DNA of 8,205 nucleotides from Comamonadaceae bacterium (GTDB lineage Bacteria > Pseudomonadota > Gammaproteobacteria > Burkholderiales > Burkholderiaceae_C), in NCBI GenBank assembly GCA_027490555.1, contig JAIXXW010000220.1, positions 1-8,205 of the forward strand. Direction: 5' to 3'. The notes beneath the pieces were generated by a model that was given only the letters and a program-made list of their open reading frames with translations, ran no database searches and was not told the DNA's origin. Position 1 is the first letter of the stretch. Every line of letters starts with the position of its first letter. This document shows positions 6,403 to 8,205 of the stretch, piece after piece. A program made the translations under genes and the position numbers.

Positions 6403-6428
6403 CTTGGCAGCCACAGCCAAGTGTGGCT
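6403..6428. promoter_or_regulatory. Two interlaced perfect inverted repeats (candidate operator)
   Basis: Four abutting blocks lie without gaps: CTTGGC (6403-6408), AGCCACA (6409-6415), GCCAAG (6416-6421) and TGTGGCT (6422-6428). Block 1 is the reverse complement of block 3, and block 2 of block 4, so a 6-bp and a 7-bp palindrome interleave as A-B-A'-B'. The B/B' pair fits the spacer of the M20-hydrolase promoter. A further TGTGGC lies at 6345-6350. This is a strong candidate binding site for an unidentified regulator. Confidence 0.5.
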
Positions 6429-6433
6429 AGACT
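6404..6433 (+). promoter_or_regulatory. Sigma-70-like promoter of the M20 hydrolase operon
   Basis: TTGGCA at 6404-6409 (5/6 match to TTGACA) and TAGACT at 6428-6433 (4/6 match to TATAAT) are separated by 18 bp. The expected transcription start, seven bases after the -10, is 6440, the A of the start codon. That agrees with the absence of a Shine-Dalgarno sequence and suggests a leaderless mRNA. Confidence 0.5.
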
Positions 6434-6439
6434 GTGACC

Positions 6440-7651
6440 ATGAAAATCATCGACTCCATCCTCACCGATGCGGCCAGCATCGCGGCCATCCGCAAAGACA
6501 TCCACGCCCACCCCGAGCTGTGCTTTCAGGAGGTGCGCACCGCCGATGTGGTGGCCCGACAGCTCACCGAATGGGGCATCCCCATCCACCGCGGCATGGG
6601 CACCACCGGCGTGGTGGGCATCGTGCACGGGCGTGACGGTGGCGCTTGCGGCCGCGGCATCGGCCTGCGCGCCGACATCGACGCGCTGCCGATGCAGGAG
6701 TTCAACACCTTCGCGCATGCCAGCAGCTACCCGGGCAAGATGCACGCCTGCGGGCATGACGGTCACACCGCGATGCTGCTGGCGGCGGCCAAACACTTTG
6801 CCAAGCACCGCGACTTTGACGGCACGGTGTACCTGATTTTCCAGCCCGCTGAAGAAGGCGGCGGCGGGGCCCGCGAGATGATCAAGGACGGCCTGTTCGA
6901 GAAGTTCCCGATGCAGGCGGTGTTTGGCATGCACAACTGGCCCGGCGCCCCGGTGGGCACCTTTGCGGTCAGCGCCGGGCCGGTCATGGCATCGAGCAAC
7001 GAGTTCAAGATCACCATCCGTGGCAAGGGCAGCCATGCGGCACTGCCGCACAACGGCATCGACCCGGTGCCGATCGCCTGCCAGATGGTTCAGGGTTTTC
7101 AGACCATCATCACCCGCAACAAAAAGCCGGTGGACGCGGGCGTGATCTCGGTCACCATGATCCACGCGGGCGAAGCCACGAATGTGGTGCCCGACTCCTG
7201 CGAACTGCAGGGCACGGTGCGCACCTTCAGCATCGAGGTGCTGGACCTGATCGAGACCCGCATGAAGCAGGTGGCCGAGTCGATCTGCGCCGCCTTTGGC
7301 GCACAGTGCGAATTCGAGTTCCAGCGCAACTACCCGCCCACCATCAACAGCGCGGCCGAGGCCGAATTCGCTCGCCAGGTGATGAATGGCATCGTGGGCG
7401 CGGACCAGGTCATGGCCCAGGAACCCACCATGGGCGCCGAAGACTTCTCTTACATGCTGCAGGCCAAACCCGGGGCGTATGTGTTCATCAGCAATGGCGA
7501 CGGCGCGCACCGCGAAATGGGCCACGGCGGCGGCCCCTGCACGCTGCACAACCCGAGCTACGACTTCAACGACGACCTGATCCCGCTGGGCGGCACTTAT
7601 TGGGTGGAGCTGGCCACGCAGTGGCTGGCCCAACCCACGCAAACCGCCTGA
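6440..7651 (+). CDS. M20-family amidohydrolase / aminoacylase (hippurate hydrolase-like)
   Basis: 403 residues, usual for the M20D group of metal-dependent amidohydrolases, which cleave N-acyl-amino acids or similar amides. Visible motifs are RKDIHAHPEL (18-27), GLRADIDALPM (75-85), MHACGHDGHTAMLL (101-114), FQPAEEGGGGA (134-144), GMHNWP (163-168), KGSHAALPH (lid/dimer domain), and MGAEDFSYML and LHNPSYDFNDD near the C-terminus. Presumed metal ligands are Cys104, His106, Glu139, His165 and His370, with Glu138 as catalytic base; all are present, so the enzyme should be active. No signal peptide is seen. I chose ATG 6440; an in-frame GTG at 6434 would add two residues but would lie in the promoter start region. 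The gene heads an operon with the DUF2817 peptidase 12 bp downstream. Exact substrate is not predictable. Confidence 0.93.
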   Translation: MKIIDSILTDAASIAAIRKDIHAHPELCFQEVRTADVVARQLTEWGIPIHRGMGTTGVVGIVHGRDGGACGRGIGLRADIDALPMQEFNTFAHASSYPGKMHACGHDGHTAMLLAAAKHFAKHRDFDGTVYLIFQPAEEGGGGAREMIKDGLFEKFPMQAVFGMHNWPGAPVGTFAVSAGPVMASSNEFKITIRGKGSHAALPHNGIDPVPIACQMVQGFQTIITRNKKPVDAGVISVTMIHAGEATNVVPDSCELQGTVRTFSIEVLDLIETRMKQVAESICAAFGAQCEFEFQRNYPPTINSAAEAEFARQVMNGIVGADQVMAQEPTMGAEDFSYMLQAKPGAYVFISNGDGAHREMGHGGGPCTLHNPSYDFNDDLIPLGGTYWVELATQWLAQPTQTA

Positions 7652-7663
7652 CAGGACAGGCGC

Positions 7664-8205
7664 GTGACCCCTGTGCCCACCAGCTTTTCCACAAGCTACG
7701 CGCAAGCCCGCCAGAAGTTCCTGAACGCCGCCCAGGCCGCAGGGCTGGCGGTGGATTCGCACATCCACCCCTTGCAGGGCCGCGACGGCGAAACCCTGGC
7801 CATGGACGTGGTGCTGGACGGCCCCTCCGATGCCCAGCGCTTGCTGATCATCAGCAGCGCCTGCCATGGGGTCGAGGGCTATTGCGGCTCGGGCGTGCAA
7901 ATCCACGCCCTGCAAGACCGGCCCTGGCTGGACGCCTGTAAGGCCCGTGGCGTGGCGGTGCTGTACATCCACGCGCTCAACCCCTATGGGTTTTCGCATG
8001 TGCGCCGCGTGACACATGAGAATGTGGACATCAACCGCAATTTTCAGGACTTCTCCCAACCCCTGCCCGAGAACGCGGCCTACAAAGAAGTGCAGCCGCT
8101 GTTGTTGCCCGAGGTCTGGCCGCCCGACGCCGACAACACCGCTGCCATCCAGCAATTCATCACCGAGCGGGGCCTGCAGGCGCTGCAAGCGGCGGTCACC
8201 CGGGG
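7664..8205 (+). CDS. DUF2817 (M14-like) metallopeptidase, N-terminal part (cut by window edge)
   Basis: From GTG 7664 the frame is open for 180 codons to the window edge. Residues 61-80 read LIISSACHGVEGYCGSGVQI, with His68 and Glu71 as an HxxE zinc site like that of M14 carboxypeptidases. Further on come YIHALNPYGFSHVRRVTHENVDINRNFQDF, where the N..D.NRNF segment matches the substrate-binding Asn-Arg of M14 enzymes. This pattern is typical of DUF2817 (PF10994), a family related to carboxypeptidases and deacylases. The start follows the previous stop by 12 bp and is preceded by AGGACAGG (7653-7660); a GTG at 7673 is a weaker alternative. No signal peptide is seen. It probably works with the M20 hydrolase on amide or peptide substrates. 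The C-terminal half, including the third zinc ligand, is outside the window. Confidence 0.88.
   Translation, partial: MTPVPTSFSTSYAQARQKFLNAAQAAGLAVDSHIHPLQGRDGETLAMDVVLDGPSDAQRLLIISSACHGVEGYCGSGVQIHALQDRPWLDACKARGVAVLYIHALNPYGFSHVRRVTHENVDINRNFQDFSQPLPENAAYKEVQPLLLPEVWPPDADNTAAIQQFITERGLQALQAAVTR

Noticed and set aside
5319..6437. 372-codon plus-strand open frame opposite the molybdoenzyme
   Set aside because: Shadow of the coding strand, with no family signature.
6296..8188. 630-codon open frame on the minus strand opposite the M20 and DUF2817 genes
   Set aside because: Low-complexity composition rich in Gly, Ala, His and Val, with no recognisable domain. The plus strand carries intact motif-bearing genes here.

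Overview
The window is GC-rich, densely packed bacterial DNA. Its gene content and protein flavour point to a betaproteobacterium of the order Burkholderiales, most likely family Comamonadaceae. That placement is an inference from protein character (an Slt70-like transglycosylase divergent from a folate cyclo-ligase, a PHA-granule-associated small protein, a CPHDCPDTC-type molybdoenzyme), not from a marker gene. No RNA gene, phage, insertion sequence or CRISPR array is visible.

Layout. (1) 1-1567, minus strand: a co-directional run read leftwards, 5-formyltetrahydrofolate cyclo-ligase, then a TetR-family repressor, then the N-terminal 90 residues of a metallo-beta-lactamase-fold protein cut by the window edge. 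(2) 1577-3553, plus strand: a periplasmic soluble lytic transglycosylase whose ATG lies only 9 bp from the divergent cyclo-ligase ATG, so each promoter must lie inside the other gene. (3) 3554-3922: a non-coding convergent gap filled by a head-to-tail array of REP-like hairpins with an exact 36-bp period (eight units plus one decayed unit). (4) 3923-6299, minus strand: a cytoplasmic-looking molybdopterin oxidoreductase followed, with coupled translation signals, by a small polyhydroxyalkanoate-system protein. (5) 6300-6439: a divergent control region with a good sigma-70-like promoter, two perfectly interlaced palindromes and an 11-bp direct repeat. (6) 6440-8205, plus strand: an M20 amidohydrolase/aminoacylase and, 12 bp on, the N-terminal part of a DUF2817 M14-type metallopeptidase, cut by the window edge.

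How the genes fit together. The M20 hydrolase and the DUF2817 peptidase look like a two-gene peptide or N-acyl-amino-acid degrading operon. The TetR regulator and the MBL-fold gene are probably a regulator-target pair placed behind a housekeeping folate gene. The transglycosylase and cyclo-ligase are ordinary housekeeping functions. The coupling of a molybdoenzyme to a PHA-granule protein has no obvious metabolic reason.

I do not see a clearly new multi-gene system. The most distinctive signals are the tandem REP array, the interlaced palindromes in the 6404-6433 promoter, two promoters placed so that transcription would begin on the A of the start codon (candidate leaderless mRNAs), and an MBL-fold protein in which the usual metal-binding Asp is replaced by Val.
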